From positions 1 through 33,643 of IMG/VR virus record IMGVR_UViG_3300025894_000032: a stretch of DNA of 33,643 bases. One strand, 5' to 3'. Both the position numbers and the translations under genes were made by a program. The DNA is from a virus. This document shows positions 23,353 through 29,463 of this stretch, one piece after another (the first letter of the stretch is position 1; each line of letters opens with the position of its first letter). The notes beneath the pieces were generated by a model. The model did no database searches, was not told where the DNA came from, and saw nothing but the letters and a program-made list of their open reading frames with translations.

Positions 23353-23360
23353 TATTTATA
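23353..23360 (-). promoter_or_regulatory. T4-late promoter TATAAATA of the acidic protein gene
   Basis: Exact TATAAATA on the minus strand, ending 5 nt before ATG 23347, within a 31-nt divergent gap shared with the plus-strand box at 23366-23372. Confidence 0.65.
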
Positions 23361-23365
23361 TCAGA

Positions 23366-23372
23366 TTAAGTA
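23366..23372 (+). promoter_or_regulatory. TAAGTA-type box before the 23379 gene
   Basis: TTAAGTA ends 6 nt before ATG 23379, back to back with the minus-strand late box. Confidence 0.35.
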
Positions 23373-23378
23373 TTTTAT

Positions 23379-23600
23379 ATGAAGAAATTCGATAAACTGT
23401 TCGAGAACTTGATGCATGAGAGTTTCGTCAGCACTAGTCTCAATTATGAAGATTACACAGATCGCACTGATGATGAATTGAAAGATGAGCTTGATGATGT
23501 TAATAAGCAAGATCCGAAGCATTTCAGAAGTGATGTGAAGAAGAAACGGCAAGATATTAACGACGAAATGAAGAAGCGCAAGAGTAATAATGATAAATAA
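23379..23600 (+). CDS. Small charged unknown protein
   Basis: Protein of 73 aa, almost entirely charged: MKKFDKLFENLMHES, an acidic segment TDRTDDELKDELDDVNKQ (28-45) and a basic tail VKKKRQDINDEMKKRKSN. It is probably helical or disordered. No family recognised. It is divergent from the acidic minus-strand protein and is followed by a late-type box that contains its stop codon. The complementary minus-strand frame (hydrophobic) is a shadow caused by the biased composition. Confidence 0.6.
   Translation: MKKFDKLFENLMHESFVSTSLNYEDYTDRTDDELKDELDDVNKQDPKHFRSDVKKKRQDINDEMKKRKSNNDK
23592..23599 (+). promoter_or_regulatory. Late-type box GATAAATA before the 23605 gene
   Basis: GATAAATA overlaps the preceding stop codon and ends 5 nt before ATG 23605, which supports that ATG over the one at 23590. 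Confidence 0.5.
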
Positions 23601-23604
23601 TGAT

Positions 23605-23790
23605 ATGAACGAACTAACTGTACATGAACAGATCATCGAACAGATGCAAATATATCACGTCAATAACGAGAAATTTCAAGAGAAATCAAACAAAGCTGCT
23701 GGCACTAGAGCTCGAAAAGCATTGAATGAGTTGGTGAAATTGTCTCGCGAGAGAAGAAAAGAGATTCAATCCATCAAGAACAACAGCTGA
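23605..23790 (+). CDS. Histone H1-like protein (Hc1 type)
   Basis: Protein of 61 aa if ATG 23605 is used; the frame can start at 23590. The segment KSNKAAGTRARKALNELVKL with SRERRKEI after it is close in pattern to the N-terminal helix pair of chlamydial Hc1 and related bacterial histone-H1-like proteins (GNKAAAQRVRTESIKLEK...YRKES). It has no lysine-rich tail, so only the helical head is present. It could bind and compact phage or host DNA, or be packaged in the capsid. Similarity is judged by eye. The late-type box sets the start. Confidence 0.65.
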   Translation: MNELTVHEQIIEQMQIYHVNNEKFQEKSNKAAGTRARKALNELVKLSRERRKEIQSIKNNS

Positions 23791-23802
23791 CATCATATAC
23801 AA

Positions 23803-24510
23803 GTGGCTACATTTCCAAGTTTAACCGAGAGCTTATTCTCCACAACATCAGCAGACAATCAAGTCAAGGATGAGGATTTTGTAGTGGGTTGCTTGAGCAC
23901 TGGTAATTCTGGCGATGAACGCAAGTATAGCATAGGTTCACTCAAGAGTCATGTGTGCAACAGTCCAACTTTCAGAGATTTAGCTCAAGTGAAAGATGAC
24001 AATGAGATTGGTTTTGAAGTCAAAGAGTCTAATGGTGTTGAGTTTCGCAGAATAACCAGTTCGTCAGACACCTTGGTGATGAAGTTTGGACATGTAGCTA
24101 ACTTAGGAGCTAGTATAAGCTTCACAGGTAGTTTGAGCATCGGATACAGCACACCTCAGGCTCCAGCATTCACAGTAGATGTCAATGGAGATGTGAGAGC
24201 AACTGGAAATTTTATAGCTCAATCTGACGACAGATATAAGGATGATATCTGCACGATTGATCAAGGTCTGGATCTGGTCAAACAGATGAGAGGTGTGTCG
24301 TATGTCAAGCACAACAGCAATCAAAAGCACATGGGGTTACTAGCGCAAGAAATTGAGACGATATTACCAGAACTTGTCACATCACACAAAGGAACAGACT
24401 TCGAAGATGAAAGATCTGTAAATTACTTAGGTGTGATACCTGTATTGATACAAGCTATCAAGGAGCAACAAGCTCAAATTGACAGCTTAAGTGAGCGCGT
24501 CAGTCAGTAG
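23803..24510 (+). CDS. Short tail-fibre-type protein with peptidase S74 chaperone domain
   Basis: Protein of 235 aa starting at GTG. The N-terminal part is beta-rich (repeated short strands with Gly and Ser, FGHVANLGASISFTGSLSIG). From residue 141 it has the intramolecular chaperone domain of phage fibres and endosialidases: SDDRYKDDI with Ser141 and Lys146 as the self-cleavage dyad, then LVKQMRGVSYVKH, HMGLLAQEIETILPELV and a final coiled coil (IKEQQAQIDSLSERV). The domain trimerises fibres and is cut off. This protein is much shorter than a normal fibre, so it may be a small spike or a chaperone acting in trans. Its last 24 nt overlap the convergent gene. Confidence 0.88.
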   Translation: MATFPSLTESLFSTTSADNQVKDEDFVVGCLSTGNSGDERKYSIGSLKSHVCNSPTFRDLAQVKDDNEIGFEVKESNGVEFRRITSSSDTLVMKFGHVANLGASISFTGSLSIGYSTPQAPAFTVDVNGDVRATGNFIAQSDDRYKDDICTIDQGLDLVKQMRGVSYVKHNSNQKHMGLLAQEIETILPELVTSHKGTDFEDERSVNYLGVIPVLIQAIKEQQAQIDSLSERVSQ

Positions 24511-24981
24511 ATCTATAACAGCTCCACCGTCATTGACATCAACTCGATTGATCACACTGACCGAGTCATCAGATTCGTCACTTGAATATCCATAATCACC
24601 ATACACATCATCAACACCTTCAGGTATGGTGAAATCAGTCACCACATGTTCTTGTATATCTGGCTTGTCCACTATTATATCATCAACTATGATCTGAAGC
24701 AACTGCCGAGTGGTCTCAGACTTTGATGAACGACTCACAAAGTCAATTATATCAGATTCATTCACTTTACCTTTGAGCAGAGCAATTGGTTTGTTCAGCG
24801 TGCTGTATATATAGTGTGGTAAATACTTCAATGTCAGATCAGCACAATCCTTGATCACAAAGTATGCACTCTTGTTGAGTATCTTCACTTGTGTCTCTGG
24901 AGATTGACTAGCAATTGTAGCTGGTCGTCTCAGATTACGGAACCGAGAGTCTGATAAGTTGATTATGACATCCTCAATCAC
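24487..24981 (-). CDS. Unknown 164-aa protein with acidic C-terminus
   Basis: The first 110 residues have a folded alpha/beta pattern (RPATIASQSPETQVKILNKS, then CADLTLKYLPHYIYSTLNKP), followed by an acidic, Asp/Val-rich tail (YGDYGYSSDESDDSVSVINR). No family recognised. The start overlaps the stop of the 78-aa coiled-coil gene (ATGA-type), so they form a two-gene minus-strand unit. The 3' end overlaps the S74 gene tail-to-tail by 24 nt, which is more than elsewhere in the window. Confidence 0.65.
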   Translation of the reverse strand: MIEDVIINLSDSRFRNLRRPATIASQSPETQVKILNKSAYFVIKDCADLTLKYLPHYIYSTLNKPIALLKGKVNESDIIDFVSRSSKSETTRQLLQIIVDDIIVDKPDIQEHVVTDFTIPEGVDDVYGDYGYSSDESDDSVSVINRVDVNDGGAVIDLLTDALT

Positions 24982-25214
24982 CTAGTGATGTTGGCCGTCA
25001 AGCGCTGCTCAAGCGTGGTTATCATTGATGATAAATTTTTACCCAACTGATTACCAGGCACTTTGTCCTGAGACTCGAGCTTCATCAAGTTGTCCATGCT
25101 GACTATAAATCCCTCTACAGTTGTGCACAATTCAGTGTACTTTTCAGTTAAACTGTCAACTTCGGATTGCTTTTGTGTTATAATGTCGGTGAGATCCTTT
25201 TCTTTCTTGGTCAT
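24978..25214 (-). CDS. Small coiled-coil protein
   Basis: Protein of 78 aa: KKEKDLTDIITQKQSEVDSL and TEKYTELCTTVEGFIVSMDN show heptad-like hydrophobic spacing, so a coiled coil of about 40 residues is likely, followed by a linker and a second helix (SSMITTLEQRLTANI). No family recognised. It is divergent from the gene at 25262 with 47 nt between, and is translationally coupled to the 164-aa gene. Confidence 0.6.
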   Translation of the reverse strand: MTKKEKDLTDIITQKQSEVDSLTEKYTELCTTVEGFIVSMDNLMKLESQDKVPGNQLGKNLSSMITTLEQRLTANITR

Positions 25215-25249
25215 ATGTTAATATATATCATAACATTCTGATAAGTCAA

Positions 25250-25256
25250 ATAAGTA
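25250..25256 (+). promoter_or_regulatory. TAAGTA-type box before the 25262 gene
   Basis: ATAAGTA ends 5 nt before the GTG start at 25262. The position supports the GTG, since no ATG is available nearby. Confidence 0.3.
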
Positions 25257-25261
25257 ATAAC

Positions 25262-25522
25262 GTGAGCAATATTGATGACATTATAAATAACATGATGAGC
25301 ATGATGGTGAGCGTTCAGCCAGATGCGGAGGATTCCAAGTTGTGTAGGCTCAAATCTGTAGTTGTTGATTATCAAACCAATCATAAGGATGTGAACGGAG
25401 ATATGGTTCAATCTCATATGCAGAAGATATGCTCCATGGAGCAGCTGGAGCTGTACATAAGTCAACATTATGATGAGGTGGATATTATAAGTATATACAA
25501 GCAAGCATATTTAAATGGATAA
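25262..25522 (+). CDS. Small unknown protein, GTG start
   Basis: Protein of 86 aa. DDIINNMMSMMVSVQPDAED is Met-rich and helical, and LKSVVVDYQTNHKDVNGDMV plus HMQKICSMEQLELYISQHYD form a second helical part. No family recognised. It overlaps the next gene by 8 nt, which supports expression as an operon with the HxGH protein. A minus-strand frame of 97 aa covers the same DNA, but it is His/Ile-rich, lacks a sensible start context and is taken as a shadow. Confidence 0.6.
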   Translation: MSNIDDIINNMMSMMVSVQPDAEDSKLCRLKSVVVDYQTNHKDVNGDMVQSHMQKICSMEQLELYISQHYDEVDIISIYKQAYLNG

Positions 25523-26255
25523 TTTTAAGAAATATCATGATGATTATAATGAGCGGAAATCTATAGGATTTTTTCCTGGAGGATTCAAACCACCTCATGC
25601 TGGTCATTTTGCTGCACTACAATCTATGCTGGGTTTGGATGTGATGAATCCAGACACCAATCAACCTATATTGCTGAATGGATCTGAATCCTCAGATTTT
25701 GTACATGTTATAATAGGACACACACCTCGAGGATCACAACAACAAAACCAAGAATACAAGACTGCAAAGCAACGCAAGTCTGACCAAGATCAACTGAACA
25801 ATATATCCGAGACCATGATAACCAAAGAGCTGTCTCAAAAGATATGGGAGTTGTATTTGACTCAAGGAGATCAATCTATATCCAAGTATGTCAACATCAC
25901 GATATCTCCTCATGCCAGTCCTGTGATAGGAATGGAGCAGTTGATATTAAGTTTAAGCTCTGCAGACATAGCGAACAGCACGTTGAATCTATACGCTGGT
26001 CAGGAAGATCAAGATCGATACAAATATTTCACTAGTGATAAGTTCAAAATGAAGATATCAGATCAGAAAAATATTGATCCTAAGATCATATCTATTCAAG
26101 CAAACATGCTGGATCGTCTCGGCAGTGCAACAGATGTCCGCAGTCAGATATTGAGAGTAGCTGCAGCAGAAGTAGATGTAAAGACATTAGAATCCATGAT
26201 ACCTCCAGGAGTAGAGCCAGTTGATTTCATATCTCTGTTAAAAAGTTTCAGATAA
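25515..26255 (+). CDS. HxGH nucleotidyltransferase (cytidylyltransferase-like)
   Basis: Protein of 246 aa. SIGFFPGGFKPPHAGHFAAL (16-35) is the first strand and the HxGH motif (His28, His31) of the nucleotidylyl-transferase superfamily that includes NadM/NadR, CoaD and glycerol-3-phosphate cytidylyltransferase. A late SATDVRSQI (about 203-211) resembles the (I/V)SSTxIR motif that binds triphosphate. The substrate is unknown. NAD+ resynthesis or CDP-polyol formation for the glycan genes downstream are both possible; similar proteins are encoded by other marine T4-like phages. Motifs are clear; the specific activity is not. Confidence 0.78.
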   Translation: MDNFKKYHDDYNERKSIGFFPGGFKPPHAGHFAALQSMLGLDVMNPDTNQPILLNGSESSDFVHVIIGHTPRGSQQQNQEYKTAKQRKSDQDQLNNISETMITKELSQKIWELYLTQGDQSISKYVNITISPHASPVIGMEQLILSLSSADIANSTLNLYAGQEDQDRYKYFTSDKFKMKISDQKNIDPKIISIQANMLDRLGSATDVRSQILRVAAAEVDVKTLESMIPPGVEPVDFISLLKSFR

Positions 26256-26279
26256 TATGTTGACGTGGTGTCGATTATT

Positions 26280-26287
26280 GATAAATA
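26280..26287 (+). promoter_or_regulatory. Late-type box GATAAATA before the 26293 gene
   Basis: GATAAATA ends 5 nt before ATG 26293. This favours that start over the upstream in-frame ATG at 26257. Confidence 0.5.
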
Positions 26288-26292
26288 ATTGT

Positions 26293-26487
26293 ATGAATAT
26301 CTTGAAGAAATTAAAAGACGGTGCAGTGATGATGTGTTGCGGGAAGGACAAATGTCCGGTTATGAGATTCACTGAAGACAAACAGATCAGAATTGAGGAT
26401 GATTATGGTAATCACGTGATCATGGAGGTAGATCAAGCTAAATTGATCACTGAAGCATTAAAGGAACTAAGCAAATCGAAATCTTAG
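26293..26487 (+). CDS. Small unknown protein with a CCGxxxC motif
   Basis: Protein of 64 aa: MNILKKLKDGAVMMCCGKDK with CPVMRF after it, then a strand-rich QIRIEDDYGNHVIMEVDQAK and a C-terminal helix. The three close cysteines could bind a metal. No family recognised. ATG 26293 is chosen because of the late-type box; a longer frame from 26257 exists. The end overlaps the membrane-protein gene that follows. Confidence 0.6.
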   Translation: MNILKKLKDGAVMMCCGKDKCPVMRFTEDKQIRIEDDYGNHVIMEVDQAKLITEALKELSKSKS

Positions 26488-26744
26488 CCTGCGTTGGCCT
26501 AACATTCATACTCAAGTATGGCACGATACTCAACAGACCTAGAGGTGTATTAACATCTAGAAGTAACATACTGAAGGAACTATTCAAGTGCAGCATGTGC
26601 TTGGGATTCTGGTCTGGAGTGTTGATAGCACTAGTGATATACATCACACATCACGAGATTAATATATTGCTGCCATTAGCTTCTGCAGCAGCTAGCTGGA
26701 TTGGTGACCATCTTGTAGGAGCTCTGATGTCACTAGAAAAATAG
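26457..26744 (+). CDS. Small membrane protein without a canonical start codon
   Basis: A reading frame of about 95 codons between a stop at 26451-26453 and the TAG at 26742-26744 has no ATG, GTG or TTG near its beginning. It encodes EILACVGLTFILKYGTILNR, a soluble turn, LFKCSMCLGFWSGVLIALVI and LLPLASAAASWIGDHLVGAL: three probable transmembrane segments with a Cys-Ser-Met-Cys motif. The layout resembles DUF1360-type small membrane proteins of phages and bacteria. ATT at 26457 or ATC at 26475/26481 are the only plausible starts, overlapping the previous gene. Frameshifting from that gene or a sequencing error could also explain it. Confidence 0.65.
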   Translation: MKGTKQIEILACVGLTFILKYGTILNRPRGVLTSRSNILKELFKCSMCLGFWSGVLIALVIYITHHEINILLPLASAAASWIGDHLVGALMSLEK

Positions 26745-26772
26745 TTGACTTTATATACATACGTGGTATAAT
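26745..26772 (+). promoter_or_regulatory. Early-type promoter of the queD-queE operon
   Basis: TTGACT (26745-26750), 16 nt spacer, TATAAT (26767-26772), 6 nt, ATG 26779. Near-consensus sigma-70 promoter placed directly after the preceding stop, with predicted transcription start at the ATG itself. Confidence 0.75.
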
Positions 26773-26778
26773 ATACGT

Positions 26779-27381
26779 ATGGCATTCAAAAGTACAAAAA
26801 TTATAGAACTAGGAAGTTGTGCATTCAGGCAACCGAAAGCAAATAGTCATTGCAAATATATTCACGGTTACAGACTCAAAGCCAAGTTCTGGTTTGAATC
26901 AGATGAGCTAGATGAGAACAACTGGGTTGTTGATTTTGGTGGTCTCAAAGAGCTCAAGAATTTACTGAAGAATCAATTCGATCATACCACATGCATATCA
27001 AGCGATGACCCGCATATTGAGCATTTCAAAAAGTTGAGTGAAATTGGTGTATGTGATTTAAGAATTATGGATGGTGTAGGTATTGAGAAGTTTGCTGAAT
27101 GGTGTCATGCAGCGGCTGATAATTTTGCGCAGATCATAACGAAGCTGAGATGTAGATGTTCACAAGTTGAAGTGTTCGAACACGAGAACAACTCCGCCAT
27201 ATTCGAGTCATCAATAACAACAAACACACCAGTCAAGCCGACAAAGAAGGTAGTTGAGAAGAAAATTGATAAGGTTGAGAATATAACACAACCACCATTC
27301 AAGCCAAAAAAGACTGCCATGCCACTGAGATCTAGAACTAGTAGTGGTATAGCGGATGACAGAGGTACATGGGGAATTTAA
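26779..27381 (+). CDS. queD: QueD-like 6-pyruvoyl-tetrahydropterin synthase family protein
   Basis: Protein of 200 aa. The family core is present: SHCKYIHGYRLKAKFWFE (23-40, the catalytic Cys25 and HG motif), ELDENNWVVDFGGLKELK (43-60) and QFDHT (66-70). QueD makes 6-carboxy-tetrahydropterin for preQ0 synthesis. Two of the usual zinc ligands are replaced: the AAH His is in an AFRQ context and HGH is HGY. This CFRQ...HGY pattern is what I recall for a phage branch of the family. A Lys/Pro-rich tail of about 50 residues follows the domain. It begins the operon with QueE under its own promoter. Confidence 0.85.
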   Translation: MAFKSTKIIELGSCAFRQPKANSHCKYIHGYRLKAKFWFESDELDENNWVVDFGGLKELKNLLKNQFDHTTCISSDDPHIEHFKKLSEIGVCDLRIMDGVGIEKFAEWCHAAADNFAQIITKLRCRCSQVEVFEHENNSAIFESSITTNTPVKPTKKVVEKKIDKVENITQPPFKPKKTAMPLRSRTSSGIADDRGTWGI

Positions 27382-27383
27382 TT

Positions 27384-27620
27384 ATGAAAGAAAAGTACAT
27401 AACAGGTATATTAGGCAAACATATTGGCATGCGAGATATCGCAATTGCTGATCTAGCGACATATCTTGATCATCCAGTAGGTGTGGGTGAACATGGTGAT
27501 ATCGGTCATGAGATCGAGAGAAAGATCAAAGAGATCAGTGATTGTGATGATATGGTGAATACGATCAACAAATACTTTGCAACTAGCAAAGAGAGTGAAT
27601 CTACTTCGGATGACAAATAA
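27384..27620 (+). CDS. Small unknown protein between QueD and QueE
   Basis: Protein of 78 aa: KEKYITGILGKHIGMRDIAI, then DLATYLDHPVGVGEHGDIGH (22-41) and a helix (EIERKIKEISDCDDMVNTIN). The His/Gly/Asp-rich middle may bind a metal, but no family is recognised. An in-frame ATG at 27369 lies inside queD; ATG 27384, two bases after the queD stop (TAATTATG), is preferred because the same stop-start spacing occurs at 30930-30933. It is sandwiched within the deazaguanine operon. Confidence 0.65.
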   Translation: MKEKYITGILGKHIGMRDIAIADLATYLDHPVGVGEHGDIGHEIERKIKEISDCDDMVNTINKYFATSKESESTSDDK

Positions 27621-28365
27621 TATAGACACTCTCAACATATCTGAGGACTTCTACTCAGTTCAAGGTGAAGGCAACACAAGCGGTGTACCAGCGTACTTTA
27701 TCAGGTTGAAAGCGTGTAATCTGATGTGTGGTGGACCTGATGGTAGTCTCATGAAGGAAGGTAAAGCTACTTGGTGGTGTGATACAGAGGCTGTGTGGAG
27801 AAAAGGTCTAGAGAAACCATTTCAATATCTTGTTGATCGATGGAACGAAGAGGGTATATTGCCATGGATCAAGGAAGGTAGAGTCAATCTGATATGGACT
27901 GGTGGAGAGCCCACTATTCCAAAAAATCAAAGAGCAATCTGTAGTTTTTTAGATTGGTTTTCCGCTGAATCAACTTACAATGAGATTGAGACTAATGGTA
28001 CCATTTTCATTGAAGATGATATGTTTGAGAAGTTGGATCAAATCAACTGTAGTGTCAAGCTCGCCAACAGTGGTATGAGCAAGGATAGAAGAATCAAACC
28101 AGATGCTATAAGACGTATCATGAGTCATCCTAACTACTGGTTCAAGTTCGTCATAAGCACAGAGGAGTGCGTGCAAGAGATAATGGAAGATTTTATCAAG
28201 CCATTCGATATACCAGCCAAAAAAGTGCTGATGATGCCAGGTCTAGATAAACAGATACATTATCACGAACGGACTAAGTTTTGTATGGAGATGGGCAAGA
28301 AGTATGGTTATACAGGTCTCACTCGATTGCACGTTAGTGCGTGGGATCAAACAACAGGTGTCTAA
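27610..28365 (+). CDS. queE: QueE, 7-carboxy-7-deazaguanine synthase (radical SAM)
   Basis: Protein of 251 aa, starting at ATG 27610 and overlapping the previous gene by 11 nt. QueE rearranges 6-carboxy-tetrahydropterin to 7-carboxy-7-deazaguanine using a [4Fe-4S] cluster and S-adenosylmethionine. SEDFYSVQGEGNTSGVPAYF (11-30) and WTGGEPTIPKNQ are typical. The cluster cysteines are C36, C40 and C57: Cx3C followed by 16 residues instead of the standard two, an insertion like that known in some QueE branches. The substrate comes from the QueD-like protein, and the product goes to QueC. Confidence 0.93.
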   Translation: MTNNIDTLNISEDFYSVQGEGNTSGVPAYFIRLKACNLMCGGPDGSLMKEGKATWWCDTEAVWRKGLEKPFQYLVDRWNEEGILPWIKEGRVNLIWTGGEPTIPKNQRAICSFLDWFSAESTYNEIETNGTIFIEDDMFEKLDQINCSVKLANSGMSKDRRIKPDAIRRIMSHPNYWFKFVISTEECVQEIMEDFIKPFDIPAKKVLMMPGLDKQIHYHERTKFCMEMGKKYGYTGLTRLHVSAWDQTTGV

Positions 28366-28834
28366 TACAAACTCATTATCATGGAGTGATGTAGATCAAT
28401 TGTGTCAGAAGATTGTTACCGACATTGAATCACAATCTGATAAAATAACCAACATCATAGCCGTTAGTAGAGGGGGTCTAATACCTGGTACCATACTCTC
28501 ACATATGTTGAATGTTGAACGTGTGTATTGCTTCGGCATGAAGTCGTATAGTGATGATTCACGTGTCAACTCGATACCCAGTATACATCAACCCTTAACT
28601 GACAATGTAATGTGGACATTGAGATCTAGCACCGGTAGCACGTTGATAGTGGATGATATATCGGACACAGGAGACACCTTCAGTTACATAAGAGATCAAG
28701 TGACTAGTGACATAGACAACACCAGGTTTGTATCCTTGTGTCTCAAACACAACTGCAAACTCACACCTCGGTACTTTGGCAAGGTGACTAAAAAGTGGAT
28801 TGTGTTTCCGTGGGAGCTAAATAATGATGTATGA
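28358..28834 (+). CDS. Gpt-like purine phosphoribosyltransferase
   Basis: Protein of 158 aa with a GTG start at 28358, overlapping queE by 8 nt; an upstream ATG at 28304 would extend it into queE. It matches E. coli Gpt (152 aa, xanthine/guanine phosphoribosyltransferase) along its length: LSWSDVDQLCQKIVTDIESQ like VTWDMLQIHARKLASRL, IIAVSRGGLIPGTILSHML (33-51), and the PRPP-binding loop TLIVDDISDTGDTF (95-108), plus a final WIVFPWE. The family joins a free purine base to PRPP. In this operon it may act on a 7-deazaguanine base or salvage guanine for nucleotide supply. Confidence 0.88.
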   Translation: MSNTNSLSWSDVDQLCQKIVTDIESQSDKITNIIAVSRGGLIPGTILSHMLNVERVYCFGMKSYSDDSRVNSIPSIHQPLTDNVMWTLRSSTGSTLIVDDISDTGDTFSYIRDQVTSDIDNTRFVSLCLKHNCKLTPRYFGKVTKKWIVFPWELNNDV

Positions 28835-29454
28835 GGATATTATTTACTGGAGTATCTCCACTGTTCACCAAGCAGTTTATTGATTCATTTACCACTCGGT
28901 GGCAAAACTACACCGAAGGCTTAGAGTCATTCACCACACCTGTTGACATGGTCGATATCAACAGTCAAGAGGAACAATGGGATTCTCTAAACGCAATTGT
29001 AGACGAACTGCAGACACATCGCAAGGGTGAACATGTATATTATCTGGGAGGTTCGTTAGATAATTTAATATACAGCATATGGGCTAATGCTAAAAATGAG
29101 AATATTGATGATGATTTCATACAGAAGTGTATGCCTATTGTGTCTGAGTCTATGAGATTCATTGATGTCATCTACTACATACCAGTTTCTAAATATGTTG
29201 CTACTGAGGTTTCCAGCGAGTATGATGAGATTCGAAATCTATACACATCAGTTACTCAATTGTGGCAAGAAGACAGCTCTCCGTTATTTCCCAAGGATGA
29301 CAGACCACCAATCATAGAACTTGTCGGTGGTGTTGATGAGCAACTAGAACTGATGTCACTGTACATGGATGAAGACGGTGATGCGATAGGAGCACAAGGT
29401 ATTATTGATCCTGGAGAGCTTGAAGAACTAGAGAAAGCTTTTGGTATTAAATAA
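28831..29454 (+). CDS. Degenerate P-loop kinase-like protein
   Basis: Protein of 207 aa. It opens MRILFTGVSPLFTKQFIDSF, where a Walker A loop (GxxxxGKT) would be expected but Gly-Lys-Ser/Thr is absent. YLGGSLDNLIYSIWANAKNE (about 70-89) and ESMRFIDVIYYIPV resemble the DR..LDN..Y..W and LDIIFWIP segments of phage AAA/nucleotide-kinase-like proteins. The C-terminus is acidic. I infer a kinase-fold protein that has lost nucleotide binding, or uses another loop. It follows the phosphoribosyltransferase with a 4-nt overlap. The likeness is by eye. Confidence 0.6.
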   Translation: MRILFTGVSPLFTKQFIDSFTTRWQNYTEGLESFTTPVDMVDINSQEEQWDSLNAIVDELQTHRKGEHVYYLGGSLDNLIYSIWANAKNENIDDDFIQKCMPIVSESMRFIDVIYYIPVSKYVATEVSSEYDEIRNLYTSVTQLWQEDSSPLFPKDDRPPIIELVGGVDEQLELMSLYMDEDGDAIGAQGIIDPGELEELEKAFGIK

Positions 29455-29457
29455 ATA
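29450..29457 (+). promoter_or_regulatory. Late-type box AATAAATA before the 29464 gene
   Basis: AATAAATA includes the preceding TAA stop and ends 6 nt before ATG 29464. Confidence 0.5.
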
Positions 29458-29463
29458 ATAGTA

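Noticed and set aside
23361-23636. 91-aa hydrophobic minus-strand frame resembling a membrane protein
   Set aside because: It is antisense to the Asp/Glu/Lys-rich gene at 23379; charged codons read as hydrophobic ones on the other strand, and it would run across the divergent promoter gap.
25211-25504. 97-aa minus-strand frame rich in His and Ile
   Set aside because: It lies antisense to the GTG-started 86-aa gene, overlaps the divergent start region and has a composition expected of a reverse-complement shadow.
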